NCBI GenBank assembly: GCA_022315425.1
Contig: JAIUPT010000023.1
Location: forward strand, 28,818-92,817
Reading direction: 5' to 3'
Length of the DNA stretch: 64,000 bases
From: Pseudevernia furfuracea
Lineage: Eukaryota; Ascomycota; Lecanoromycetes; Lecanorales; Parmeliaceae
Of the stretch, positions 23,694 through 34,200 are shown in pieces. The notes below the pieces were generated by a model. It did not search any database. It saw only the letters and a program-made list of their open reading frames with translations, and was not told where the DNA came from. The position numbers and the translations under genes were made by a program. Within the stretch, counting starts at the first letter, position 1. Every line of letters begins with the position of its first letter.

Positions 23694-24706
23694 TGTTCTT
23701 CACCTGAATCTTATCTTATGCCTGCTTTACTATCATTATATTAACTAATAATAATAAAAAAGACATAAAAGATTAGGTCTATTTCATTAATTTTATTTAT
23801 ATAAAATTAATCATTATACTTGGATGTGTTACTAGCAAAGCTGAAGCGAAGCTGATACTGCGTAGGCACAAATAACATAAAACCATTTAAAAAAGCTGAG
23901 CATGAATATAAGGTTATTGCTAGCAATGCTCACTTTATAGTCGTTGAACGTTCTTACTTTTTACATAAGTTATCTAATGCTTAAGTAAGCTTCGCTTCAA
24001 ATACACATATTGATCTAATAAGTTTTTATTGAAATTTCCCCAGTTTTTATCAATGATTAAACATTGTTATTTGAGGACTAACCTTAATCCTCAATATACG
24101 CCTTTCACAAGGTGTTGTGCATTGCACTACTATTGTGGTTTAGCTCACTATTTTTAGCTTTACTTGCTTATAGAGCATTAATAGATAATAATAAACCCAC
24201 AATAAAATTGGTTTATTAAAATTAGCTTATACATATAAGCTAATACAATAACACAAAAAGTGATCTAACTAATTAGCTTTTACAATAACAATCAATTTAA
24301 AATTGTATCTTTAATAATTAGTAGCTTTATAATAGGCTTATATTTCTGATTTTACTCATCCTTTATTTTCCTGGTTAAAATTAGGAGTATATGAGAACAA
24401 CAAAACAACAGCTAAAGTTTATAATTTTATTATTAGTGTATGAACGAATAAATAATATTATACATTTAATAATTGAGGGAAGGGACAGAGTGAATTAGAG
24501 TTTTTACTTCTTAAGGTAAAGCGTGTAACATAGGGGGGGGGGGGGGGGGGGGGGGGGCGTATATGCACATTTGTATAAAAACACCCGTTATTATACGTAA
24601 ACTTTGATATAATCTCAAACTGGGCTGAGGAAATAGAAGGTTGATCTGAACTATGTAGGCAATATATAAGCGTAGAAACAGCATCTTAACTTGTAGAAAC
24701 AGCATC
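23694..24706. other. Spacer between nad4 and rps3 with poly-G tract
   Basis: 23694-24060 is the rps3 5' flank (second copy at 19694). 24533-24557 is an uninterrupted run of 25 G on the plus strand (C on the transcribed strand). 24370-24500 resembles 28290-28440, the flank of a nad4 tail copy. No gene; an ORF with a Pro run here is an artefact of the G tract. Confidence 0.7.
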
Positions 24707-26221
24707 TTAACTTGTAATAATAGGAGATGGGACAGAATATATCAAAGTTGTTACTGAGTAATGTAAACCGTCTAGCACAGGGGCAGGATATATACCTAAA
24801 GCTACTGTAAATAAAGCCAAGGTTAATAAAATAGAAAATTCACGTTTATTAAGATCAGATATATTAACAATAAAAAATTTAGAATATGACCCAGCGAATG
24901 CTATTCTGTTAAACATATATATAGTATAAGCAGCCGAAAAAATAATAGAGGAACTAGCTAAAGCACCCAATATAGGTAATCTTTCAAATGCTCCATATAG
25001 CGATAAGAATTCACCTACAAAGTTTAAAGTAAGAGGTACACCACAATTACCTAGACACAAAATAAATAAGATAACGGAAAATACAGGCATCATTTGAGCT
25101 ATACCCCTGTAATAGGTTATTAATCTAGTGGAAGATCTGTCATATAATACACCCCCAGCACAAATAAATAGTCCAGAAGAAACAAATCCATGAGCTAATC
25201 CTAACGCTATACCACCTTCTATACCCTGTATTGTATTACTGAAAACACCCATAAGGTATACTGCAGCATGTGAAACGGATGAATAAGCAATAAGTTCTTT
25301 AACATCAATAGTTCTTAACGTGCTTATGCTGGCATATACAATGGTAATAACACCAATTAAATATATTAAAAAAGTACAGTTTATATAAGCTTTTGGCAGT
25401 AGAGGTAATATTAAGCGAAGTATACCATATAAACTTAATTTTAACACTATTCCGGCCAATATAATACTACCACTTAAAGGTGATTCAACGTGAGCTTTTA
25501 GTAATCAAGTGTTCAAGAAAATAGTCGGTGTTTTAACTGCAAAAGCTATAAAAATACCCAGAAATAAAAAGAGCTGAGTATAATAATTAAAATTTGTTTT
25601 ATATAAAGCATCAAAATCAGTAGTTCCTGTTATTGAAGACATTGTTACAATGGATAATAATAGAAATAAGGAACCTAAAAGTGTGTATAAAAATAAATAA
25701 AAACTGGCTCTTACCCTGTTACTTGAACCAAATGATCCAATCAGTATGAATAAGGGAGGTAGAATACTTTCAAAAAATATATAGAATAATAAAATATCTA
25801 GCACTAAAAACACTGATAATAACAATGTCTCTAATAACAAAATGGTTATTAGATATGTTTTTAGGTTATGTGATATGGATGTTCAGTTTGACAATAATGA
25901 AACAGGCATTATTATCGTTGTAAGTAAAACAAAATATATAGATAGGCCATCCACTCCTAAATAAAAATTAAAATAGCTTATTTCGTGGTATTCTTGCACA
26001 AACTGAAATTGATTATTACTAAAATCATACAATGCGAATATAATTAAAGAAACAAATAAAGTACATATAGATGTTTGTAAGGCAATAGATTTAAGTTGTC
26101 TATTGCTTCAATCCGAAACTGTATTAACATCCGTAATAGTTATAGTTTTATTACGGTACATTTTTGTAGATATAAGAAATACACCTATTATAGGTATCAA
26201 TAATAAAAAGATTATTATCAT
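24707..26221 (-). CDS. nad4: NADH dehydrogenase subunit 4, intronless
   Basis: Proton-pumping subunit of the complex I membrane arm. ATG at 26221, TAA at 24707, 504 residues. Conserved: FESILPPLFILIG, RVRASFYLFLYTLLGS, TWLLKAHVESPLSGSIILAG, LIAYSSVSHAAVYLMG, LAHGFVSSGLFICAGG. The Trp in TWLLKAH is TGA. It is the only sizeable respiratory gene here without an intron. Partial, decayed copies lie at 28290-28610 and 30680-30840. Confidence 0.96.
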
Positions 26222-27280
26222 GAAAAAGAAAAACTGAGATATATTTACCACACAATCCCCTTTTTTATCTGTTATAGTCGCCTAAAAAACAAAGTAACTA
26301 GCAAAACAAATCGTATATTACGTATAGCTTTCTATAATTTGTTATTGTTGTTGCGAAACATCACATATATATATATGATTTTCTATAAATAGAGATAAAA
26401 ATACTTATATTTTTAGATAAAGCTATAGGATGTAAGTTAAGGAGCTTGTCATATTATTGCATTTGCATTTGCATTGATATTATTTCTTGTTTTATGCCAC
26501 CTCATTTTTTAAGGTTCCTAAAACATCAAGAAAGGGATAAGTGAATATGATTACATAAACACCAGTTAACAGGAAACCGCCCCTCTTGCCTGAATTCTAT
26601 CACTTATATAACTAGGATAACGAATAAAAACAGACTAGGATTATCGAATTAAAATAAGAGTTTCACTCTTAGATATACGCGATATTTTTTTTTTTGGGGG
26701 GGGGGGGGGTGATGCCATGTTTTTGTTCCACAATCACAAGCAACTCCATAGATTACACCCTGCTTTCTTATGACTATACTAATAAATTAATTATTACTTA
26801 ATTATCGATGCCCCGCCACGCCACGTGAGCATCTGTGATAATCCGCCATGTTATTAAAATACTAGCCGTATTAAATTATTGCCTCCTTACGTCCTATAAT
26901 AAGTAATACAAAAGGTATAATTTTTATATTTATTATTTAATTATACGTTTAGACGCTACTACCTCATTATGCAAGTGTTTTTACGTGTAACACCTATTAT
27001 ACAAAACATGTTGCTAATTTTTTGCTTTAAGCTACGTTATAATATACTCCTCCCCTATTCTCACATTAGTATTAAATACTAACAATGAAAATTATGTACA
27101 TAATTTTCTTTTACTCATAGAAGTTGTAGAAAAGGGACAAATCTAAAATTCATCACACAAATTACATATTGTAGAAATACATCTAAAAATCAAATACAAA
27201 AGAAAAAAGCTATCGCATATGTATAAAAACAATAATACACTAATTACTATTGTTTTCGGTGCTATTGATGTTGTACTAAG
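26222..27280. other. Spacer upstream of nad4
   Basis: No gene seen. Contains a T-run followed by 14 G (about 26685-26709) and, at about 26540-26680, a flank motif (accagttaac, then gaattctatcactta, taacgaat) that recurs at 52960-53070 and in shortened form at 47250 and 48190. 27130-27210 matches the 3' flanks of the cox1-tail ORFs at 29440 and 31065. Confidence 0.55.
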
Positions 27281-27281
27281 G

Positions 27282-27840
27282 AGCAGTATTAGAGTTATTT
27301 CAATCCCTGCAAGATCTAGAAGGGTCTTCACTGCTATCAGCAGGCATGTATTCAAGATGAGCAGCTTGATCACAACTATTACAAATAACTTTATCATTCA
27401 CTGACTGAGTAATAGCCTCTTGCTCACAATATGTACAATCCAAAGACTCATATTTTTGTTGTGTCTCATGATACCAATTGTGAACGTCTTTGTCACCGTG
27501 GTGTACATCGCCAAATTCATCAGGATTAAACCCATGATTTCCACATTTAGGGTCATCGTTACCAGTAGGTACCTCTGAAAGCACAGAAGGATAATCCTGT
27601 AGCAGGGTTAAAGGGGGGGGGCAAGCATAGTATCATAACCATCAGAGTTATTACCGCCTTCAAAACCGAGATTGTCAGGGTCTTGACCATCTCCTGGACC
27701 GGTATTGATACTGTAAAGGTAAATGGGACTCTAAACGTGATTGGGACTCTAAACACCATTGGGACCATCTACGGGACCGTTACTCATCTTAAGTATAAGA
27801 TCAGTATTACATGTATTTAACCATTCAATAAAAATGGCGT
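27282..27840 (-). pseudogene. Decayed tail-type ORF with Gly-rich linker and CxxC pairs
   Basis: The minus strand reads MSNGPVDGPNGV and then two TAG stops in short tandem units, a Gly/Asp-rich stretch (NTGPGDGQDPDN), and a frame change at a C run (27613-27620). It continues LTLLQDYPSVLSEVPTGN, then CTYCEQEA and later CNSCDQAA, a pair of CxxC motifs about 24 residues apart, ending at about 27282. The order MxxGP, linker, CxxC pair parallels the nad5 tail (MGPTDGGSS then CIDC and CILC). It is probably a dead relative of that module. Confidence 0.55.
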
Positions 27841-27940
27841 TGAACTCAGGCATATAGTTGAAAGATAATACTCCCTATAAAAGTATTAATAAAAGTAATT
27901 ACAATAAACGGACATATGATAAAATAAAGTACTACACCTT

Positions 27941-28110
27941 TTAGCCTATTAAGCTACTTTGCAGAGGCAAGCTAGCAAAAGCATGAGGGCGAGGCGGACT
28001 ATTTAGTCCTCATTCCAGTGAGTTAAATGCTCTAGTTAAATATGTTTGTAATGTGTCACTACAGAATTGAGATGTCAGCCATGGATATCTAGATGCTAAT
28101 AAGAAAATAT
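27941..28110 (-). pseudogene. Spare cox1 3' end, copy 3
   Basis: The minus strand reads SRYPWLTSQFCSDTLQTYL, FNSLEWGLNSPPRPHAFASL, PLQS, SLIG, stop TAA. The true cox1 has SRYPWLTPQFYYDLLQTHL and NSPPKPHAFVSLPVQS at 31770-31631. This copy ends four residues after the conserved end, so it may show the ancestral Cox1 terminus. No cox1 body is attached. Confidence 0.85.
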
Positions 28111-28289
28111 GAACAACAGCGTAAGTAACTAAAAACCCAAGACAAGAGTAAATTTATTCATACCTAATAATGGTCAGTTAGTATGCGTTTGTATCAATAG
28201 TATATGGTTATTTTATTCAGGACTGAATAAATGCTTATAGTAAGTTACATCAAAGCATTTATCAAGTGATCTAAAATAAAACTATCCAG

Positions 28290-28610
28290 CAATTTTATAT
28301 TAATATATGGCTATAACAATTATACTGCTTGTAAAATAATTTTATTACTAGTGTATGGATGTCTTGTTTCTGTTTCACAATAACAAGCAAGAACAAATAA
28401 ATAACGTTGTACATTTAATAATTGAATAAAAGGAAGGGACAGAATATATTAAAGTTGTTAAATAATAAGTTAAATTTAATGAATAATGTAAAGCGCCTAT
28501 CAGCGGACAGGATATACTCCCAATGCTACCATAAATAAACCCAATCTTAATAAGACATAAAGTTTAGGTTTATTTAGATGAGATGTATTTATAGATCTGT
28601 ACACAAATAG
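28290..28610 (-). pseudogene. Decayed copy of the nad4 3' end
   Basis: Bases 28431-28600 parallel the nad4 end at 24721-24850 (gggacagaatatat, aaagttgtta, gtaaa, caggatata, aataaa-ccaa) with substitutions and indels. The upstream flank 28330-28440 parallels 24410-24490. It encodes a recognisable but broken fragment (LFMVALGVYPV). Not functional. Confidence 0.6.
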
Positions 28611-28809
28611 TATATATTTTAGAAACATAAACATCTACGCCTGGCACATAATTTATAGCTAATCTAAATATAATAGCTATAAATATAAATAAAATAGCAA
28701 AAACAAAAATAGAAAAAGCAATTAGAAGAATTGTTGTAAATATTTTATGTAATAAATGGTATAATTGTGGCACGTATAATAAAGGATGAGTTGTTGGTGC
28801 TATCAACAT
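28570..28809 (-). CDS. Hypothetical 79-residue membrane protein
   Basis: ATG at 28809. After a Pro/His-rich start it has one long hydrophobic stretch (about residues 24-52) and a second weaker one. It partly overlaps the nad4-tail fossil. I do not recognise it; it may be the upstream remnant of a tail-type membrane ORF. Low confidence that it is expressed. Confidence 0.3.
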   Translation of the reverse strand: MLIAPTTHPLLYVPQLYHLLHKIFTTILLIAFSIFVFAILFIFIAIIFRLAINYVPGVDVYVSKIYTICVQIYKYISSK

Positions 28810-28810
28810 G

Positions 28811-29640
28811 CAATCCTGATATATGCATCGTAATCTAATTAAAGATAAAAGGGTGAAGGGATAGACTAATTGTTATGTATAGTAATGAACTAAGGTAAAT
28901 TAGCAGCTGTAACTATAGTAGATAGCTAACTGGGGCTTTAAACTTATATTTAGCACAATTTACATATTATGAAAACACGCTTTAATGTGTATATAAAATG
29001 TTTACTTAAGTAAACACTAGCAATTGCTATTTTTAGAGGAATAAAGGACACTCTAGATTGGCACGAAAAGGCTACCGAATATAAAGCAAAAACCTAGGAT
29101 AGTTGCTTTTAATGCTACGATAAAACTAAAAAAAATGTTAAAATGAAATGTGATGTATAGGCAAATATTTTTGATCTATTTAGTTAATCGAATACTGCCC
29201 CTCCCTCTATCACTTCTTTTTGTTGTTATTGGATAATAAGTAAAAAGATACCCTTCTAAAACTAAAATAATAGATAAATGTACGCAGCATCCTGTGAATG
29301 ACCACCCTGTTTTATATCACCCCCCCCCTCTTTTATAACTAAACCGGTAACACTATATATTCGTAAAATTTTCTCATATCTTTATATAGATATTATTTCT
29401 AACGAATTAACAATTGTCATTTTAATTATCACTGGTAGAGTCAGACAAATGTGTAATTCATTACACATACTGTAGAAACACATATAAATATCAAATACAA
29501 AACTAATTATCTAATTAATGATATAGATAAAAGGCCTCCTTTCTTCTTCGGAGAAGAAGAAAATGAAAAGATGAAGAGGCAACAAATCAATTACTGACAA
29601 ATTAACATAAGTTGTTTGTTATCTATTTTCCATTTTCTCT
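28811..29640. other. Repeated flank between tail ORFs
   Basis: 28805-29110 matches 30240-30560 (tgatatatgcatcgta, ctaattaaagataaaagggt and onward) with divergence. 29440-29640 matches 31060-31240 (acaaatgtgtaat, aaaggcctcctttctt). These are paralogous flanks of the cox1-tail units. No gene seen. Confidence 0.65.
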
Positions 29641-30210
29641 TCAAGATTTATAACTGTCTAATTTAGTTATCATGTCCTTGATGCTACTAATATCAGAACT
29701 ACTCTTATGACCACCATCACAATTAAATTTTTCTATACATGTATTAACATGGGAATAATCTTTTGTAATTGATACATAAAAACCTTTTATATGAATTAAA
29801 TTAGAAACTTCTTTTGAAGCACTGTCATAAAGAGCGTTAAATACCATTGAATCATCGTTGGGACGCATACGAATATCAGAAAAAAGAACATCGTAATAAT
29901 CTCTTGCGATTGATCTATAAAAACCTTCTGAAGTAACGTCAGAAAGAGGTTGAAATCTATACGGACTATCCAGGGGAAACATTTGAGAATAAATATGATG
30001 GCTCATATCTAATCTGGAAAGACTTCTTAGTGTGATTCCAGTTTGATCTCTTATGTGTAAATGATCTGCACCAAGGTGGGACAATATTAAATCCTGAATA
30101 TCCGCTGGAAAACTAGTTATAAGAGAAGCAATGTCTATAGATGCACTTTGTAAGGGTAAACTCACAAAAGCATGAGGTTTAGGCGGGCTGTTTAGGGTAA
30201 ACTGTGTCAT
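29641..30210 (-). CDS. Free-standing cox1-tail ORF (copy 2 of Cox1 C-terminal extension)
   Basis: 189 residues from ATG 30210. It starts MTQFTLNSPPKPHAFVSL, PLQSASIDI, so it carries the end of Cox1 (from about the last 15 residues) and then the same extension found on true Cox1, about 60% similar by eye, with about 45 extra residues in the middle. The segment SFPADIQDLILSHLGADHL has a faint F-box-like pattern (not trusted). No membrane helix. It could be a paralogous protein or an alternative Cox1 3' end. Confidence 0.6.
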   Translation of the reverse strand: MTQFTLNSPPKPHAFVSLPLQSASIDIASLITSFPADIQDLILSHLGADHLHIRDQTGITLRSLSRLDMSHHIYSQMFPLDSPYRFQPLSDVTSEGFYRSIARDYYDVLFSDIRMRPNDDSMVFNALYDSASKEVSNLIHIKGFYVSITKDYSHVNTCIEKFNCDGGHKSSSDISSIKDMITKLDSYKS

Positions 30211-31219
30211 GAAAAAAAATATTACATTAAATGTTGGTGCTATCTATTGTGATATATGCATCGTAACCTAATTAAAGATAAAAGGGTTAAGGTATAAACT
30301 TACGATTATGCATAATAGTGATAGCAGTAAGCTAAGGTAAATTAGTGGCTATGACTACAGTGGCTAGCTCAGGAGGCTTTAAACTTACTTTTAGCACAAG
30401 TTACATACTATTAAAACACAACGCATAAGCAATTAAGCTGATACGCTTTAATGTAAATATAGAATGTTCACTTAAGTAACTAAGCTCTAGAGCTTACTAG
30501 ATGTATAGGAATAAAAGATGCCCTAGATTGCTAAGCTACCTGATCTAAAGCAAAAACCTATGGTTCCCGAGAATAAACGGCATAAAGTTGTATTATAATA
30601 GCAAAACCTAACTTATTTATATGGAAGTACATAAGATAGTAAATTAAGCCAAAACGTGTATAGGAATAAGCAAATATTTGCTTTTACACTATTGCCTGAA
30701 ACAAAGGATCCAATCAATGTAAGAACATGAGGCAAAAACTAATGTTGAATACGCTTGAAAAGCTATAAATATAGCCAGAATAGTGAAAATCCCATCAATG
30801 AAAAGCTGAAAGAAAATAAAGCATTTTTATTGTTCTATAACTGTAATACCTTACCTTTGAAAGGTAAGGTATAAAATGATGAGAATACTCAGGGGTTAAT
30901 AGGACGGCTTTAAGCCCTATAAGATATATGTCGTATAGAACCCTTCTCCGATTCACATCTTAGTCTTAAAGACTAAGATGTGAACTATGTGCATATTTCC
31001 TAAAAAAAGGGATTGACAGCTTAATTATATAAGCTGTCAGTTATCTACAAAGTGCGTTCAGATTCAGACAAATGTGTAATGAATTACACAAACTGTAGTA
31101 ACACATATAAAAACCAAATACAAAACTAATTCTCTAATTAATGATGTAGATAAAAGGCCTCCTTTCTTAATAAGAAGAGGCAACAAATCAATTACTGACA
31201 AATTAACATAAGTTGTCTG
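30211..31219. other. Spacer with hairpins and a nad4 fragment
   Basis: Repeated flank at 30240-30560. At 30680-30840 are scrambled nad4-like pieces (ggatccaatca, gaaaagctataaatatagcc). Two strong hairpins lie at 30847-30871 (12-bp stem) and 30952-30984 (16-bp stem, 1-nt loop), and a weaker one at 31014-31046. They could be RNA processing signals at the end of the cox1 transcript. No intact gene. Confidence 0.55.
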
Positions 31220-34200
31220 TTATCTTCTCCAAGCTTTATAACTCTCTAAGCTAGTTATCATGTCCTTGATGCTATTAATTTCATGACTGCTCTTATGATG
31301 CGGACTACGCCCACTATTAAAATTTTCTATACATGCATTAACATGGGAATAATCTTTTGTAATTGATTCATATAAACCTTTTATATGAATTAATTTAGAA
31401 ATTTCTTTTGAAGCACTGTCTTCAAGAACTTGATATCCCACCGGTTCATCAGCGGGCAATACTTGAGTATAAATGATATGGAACGCATCTAATACGGAAA
31501 GACTACTTAGTGTGATTGCAGTCTGATCTTTTATGTCTGAATGATTTGCGCCTAGCTGGCCCAGTATTAAATTATTAATATCCGTAGGAAAACTAGTTAT
31601 AAGAGAAACAATGTCTATAGATGCACTTTGCACAGGTAAACTCACGAAAGCATGAGGCTTAGGCGGACTATTTAACCCCCACTCAAGTGAGTTAAATGAT
31701 CTAATAAGATGGGTTTGTAGTAAGTCATAATAGAACTGTGGTGTTAATCAAGGATATCTTGATGTAGCTTTACCTTCTACTAATTGAACATATAATATGT
31801 ATAAGAACAATCAAGTAGCAATCACACTAATGATTGAACCAATACTACTTACTAAATTTCAACCTGCGAACGCATCAGCGTAATCACTGATACGGCGTGG
31901 CATTCCTTGTAGACCTAAGAAATGTTGAGGGAAAAATGTCACATTCACTCCTGTAAATAATAACCAGAAATGTGCTTTACCTCATGATCTGTTATAGTCT
32001 ACACCGAGTATTTTAGGTATTCAGAAGTATCACGCACTGTATAGCGCAAACACAGCTCCCATACTTAATACATAATGAAAATGCAACTTATTTAAGGTAA
32101 TTTATATAAGTTGTGGACTATATCTTTACCAGTAATAAATATACTAGTTATCTTTAGGTAATAGATTTTTATTAACAAAAGGAACCTTATACCATAAGGG
32201 CTTTTCATATTTAATTCAATCTATTACAAAGTCTGAATATATCTTATGCTCTATACTATGTTTAGGAAATATTTTATATTTTCTAATTGCTATAAAGGGT
32301 TTAATTTTAGTAACCCTATAGAACTTAATATCACAATATAGCCTATTATGCATAAAATAATCATATATAAAGAGCATATTATTAACGTTTTGAAATTTAA
32401 ATGCAATAGATGTGAAGTTTTTAGGACCAGCTGAGCAAGAGGATTTTTTACGCACAAGAATTGACGGTTTACAATTTAATATGGTATTATCCAAATTTAA
32501 TTTAGACGTATATTCATTATATTGGAATTCTAGATTACATTCTATTCTATTACCGGCGTAATTGAATACTATGCTACCGTCAGTATCTACTAAACCTGCT
32601 AAATACGGATCATATAAGCCAATGCTATAGTTGGCTTATATGCAGTTTACATTAAATAATTTACATGCCTCTTTAAAAGCAGGTACCTTAAGTCTTATTA
32701 AGCCATTAACATTTTTAATAATATGCATCATATCCTTTTTAGTAGATACTACATATGTAGAATAGGGTTTTTTTTTATCTGCTCTAATTCTACCAATATG
32801 TAAAAAATTTTGAATACGTCTTAATATTCTCATATCTCTATTATGTAGTTTAATTCTAATTTGTTTTAGAACTCTTTTCTTTTGGTCCAATCTGATATCA
32901 AAATTGCCATCTCCATCCATTATACCTGCAAATCAATTTCAAAATTTATCCTCTTCAAGATCTGGTAACTGACGTGTAGTCTCTGAGAATCCTTTACAGT
33001 TTTCTGCTGATTGTATACCTATAAGTCTAGGACTTATTGTAGTATTGTTATTTTGACTATCTAAAAGATTATTAATCTTACTGACATCTAATTTATAAAG
33101 ATAAAACGTATAAATAAATAGTAAACAATACACAAATGATATAGTTTCCAGCATATAGTCAGTTGCAAAATAATTCTTACTAGAAGATGAATTATTCAGG
33201 CCCATTTGAGCAACTACGTAGTAAGTCAGATAGTAGTTAAATATTTAATCATATTTCTGTGCACTAGTGTATAAGATCTGAATGGGTTTCACAATTTAAT
33301 TTAATTTTGGCAAATTCAGTTTTAAATGCATTAGCATACGACATTATATTATTATGGCTGCTGTATGAACCATCCGTACTAATACCGCGCATATGAAGTT
33401 GTATAATTCTGTTGATAATAGTATTATGTGTATCATGTACATGTTGTAAAGTAGGGTGTGTTAATAGCCCTTTAGCATTAAGTTTAGCTTCTAATGTATT
33501 ATTAGCAGCCATAGTATTATATATCTGCTTATATGTATCGGTGATAGCCTCATTTAACCTTACATGCACATCATATAATACATCCAATTGTTGCTTAGCT
33601 GTAACAGCTGTAATATCAAGTGTTTTTAAGAGTTCACCTGTTACGGTGTTTACGGTTTCCAAGTGATCAACCTCATTTGAAACATCTCCAACACACAAGA
33701 TAGCTGGAATTAAAATATAATTAGGAGGAAGAAAAACAGCCTTTAATGTAATTTTAGTAAAGGCGTGTGCTTTAGGTGGTAAGCATGAAGGTCATGCGAT
33801 GTACCTAATTATTGCAAACACTACACACATATTTAATATATGATTTAGGTTAATAATTAAGTAGTAAGTCAGATCTTGTTATGTACATATTAAAAAGAAT
33901 CATATATTAAATAATAAAACAAAGGCATTTAGATTTGTAATTGAGTATTGCATTAAGTAAAATATAAAAGCCTGAATAGATTATAAACTGTTAATACTTA
34001 AGGCCAGTAGTATAAAGCCTAGATATGAAATTATACCGAACATATAAAGCAACACTACTCGAACAATACATTAAGCTGCAAAACTCACATACGACACTAC
34101 TCACGCAGTGGGTCGGACTATAACTTACCTAATTGTTTAACTTAATAAACTTTCGACTGTCACGTTTAGCCTCTACGGATCCTACTCACTTGTATATTTT

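Noticed and set aside
24511..24705. Small ORF with a run of prolines upstream of rps3
   Set aside because: The prolines come from the 25-G tract; the rest overlaps the nad4 end and flank.
27282..28809. A nad4L- or nad6-like hydrophobic protein in the 84-codon frame at 27397-27143
   Set aside because: No conserved motifs, and it overlaps the decayed CxxC ORF and a repeated flank.
29641..31630. F-box-like pattern in the Cox1 tail (SFPADIQDLILSHLGADHL)
   Set aside because: The likeness rests on a few hydrophobic positions; a mitochondrially encoded F-box would be out of place and I cannot run a profile search.
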